From positions 1-13,081 of the forward strand of contig CAUJFU010000239.1 of the NCBI GenBank assembly GCA_963169055.1: a stretch of DNA of 13,081 nt, given 5' to 3'. A model generated the notes under the pieces. The model was not told the DNA's origin and did not search any database. It was given only the letters and a program-made list of their open reading frames with translations. A program made the position numbers and the translations under genes. Of this stretch, positions 13,031 through 13,081 are shown piece after piece. Numbering within the stretch: the first letter of the stretch is position 1; each line of letters starts with the position of its first letter. The DNA comes from Myxococcota bacterium. GTDB taxonomy: Bacteria; Myxococcota_C; UBA6777.

Positions 13031-13061
13031 ATTCTACACAGGAGTGACACAGTTGGTCCAA
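13031..13061 (-). promoter_or_regulatory. Candidate promoter of the tRNA array
   Basis: On the minus strand TAGAAT (13036-13031) is a good -10 box placed 18 bases before the tRNA-Leu(UAA) 5' end. TTGGAC (13061-13056) lies 19 bases upstream of it, a little far for a -35 box. Just beyond, the minus strand reads CACGGC followed by seven T (about 13060-13071), which may be the end of a terminator whose other half lies outside the window. This would make tRNA-Leu(UAA) the first gene of the array. Confidence 0.4.
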
Positions 13062-13081
13062 AAAAAGCCGTGTTCGCACCC

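Overview
The window looks like chromosome of a member of the Myxococcota (deltaproteobacterial lineage) with moderate GC. The best marker is the C-terminus of the metalloprotease encoded on the minus strand at 552-2789: an acidic linker, a GCGC motif, a hydrophobic helix and an Arg cluster, which is the MYXO-CTERM surface-sorting tail. A Hanks-type kinase with a Pro/Ser-rich tail, a PEGA-like/TPR-like membrane protein and a large Kelch-type secreted protein with a Cys-rich module fit the same phylum.

Layout. (1) Positions 1-108 hold the last 35 codons of an unidentified plus-strand gene; 109-551 is an AT-richer stretch with no supportable gene. (2) A minus-strand block runs from 5965 down to 552: a small MESH1-like HD hydrolase (5408-5965), a secreted protein with an NTR/TIMP-like look (4590-5357), a rho-independent terminator (4548-4580), then a Ser/Thr protein kinase (2782-4413) whose last codons overlap by 8 bases the start of a matrixin-type metalloprotease with about twelve Cys-rich modules (552-2789). 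(3) From 6247 a plus-strand pair begins: a TPR/PEGA-like single-pass membrane protein (6247-7116) and a 1601-residue probable lipoprotein with seven Kelch-type motifs (7180-11985). (4) The right end is a minus-strand tRNA region: six tRNAs in an array (13012 down to 12418; in transcription order Leu-UAA, Leu-CAA, Leu-GAG, Glu-UUC, Ala-UGC, Arg-CCG) and then a separate tRNA-Pro(GGG) with its own sigma70-type promoter. Between the tRNAs and the Kelch gene lies a strong hairpin with U tracts on both strands, so it can terminate transcription from either side.

How they may work together. The kinase and the surface protease are translationally coupled, so an intracellular sensor/regulator and an exported protease are made from one message. 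The 4590-5357 protein, also exported, lies in the same block and has the general pattern of NTR/OB-fold proteins; whether it acts on the protease is inference. The PEGA-like and Kelch proteins look like a second envelope unit.

The most unusual part is the tRNA array. Three tRNAs with Leu anticodons (GAG, CAA, UAA) are all 74 nt long and have a 5-nt variable loop. Bacterial tRNA-Leu normally has a long variable arm. They nevertheless keep a Leu-type D-arm (3-bp stem, 11-nt loop close to that of classical tRNA-Leu), A73 and sensible anticodon loops. The neighbouring Glu-anticodon tRNA shares the same D-arm architecture, and the Ala-anticodon tRNA has a Glu-like D-arm together with G3:U70. This looks like a family of non-standard tRNAs. 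Nothing was run computationally; all alignments, folds and promoter matches were done by eye.
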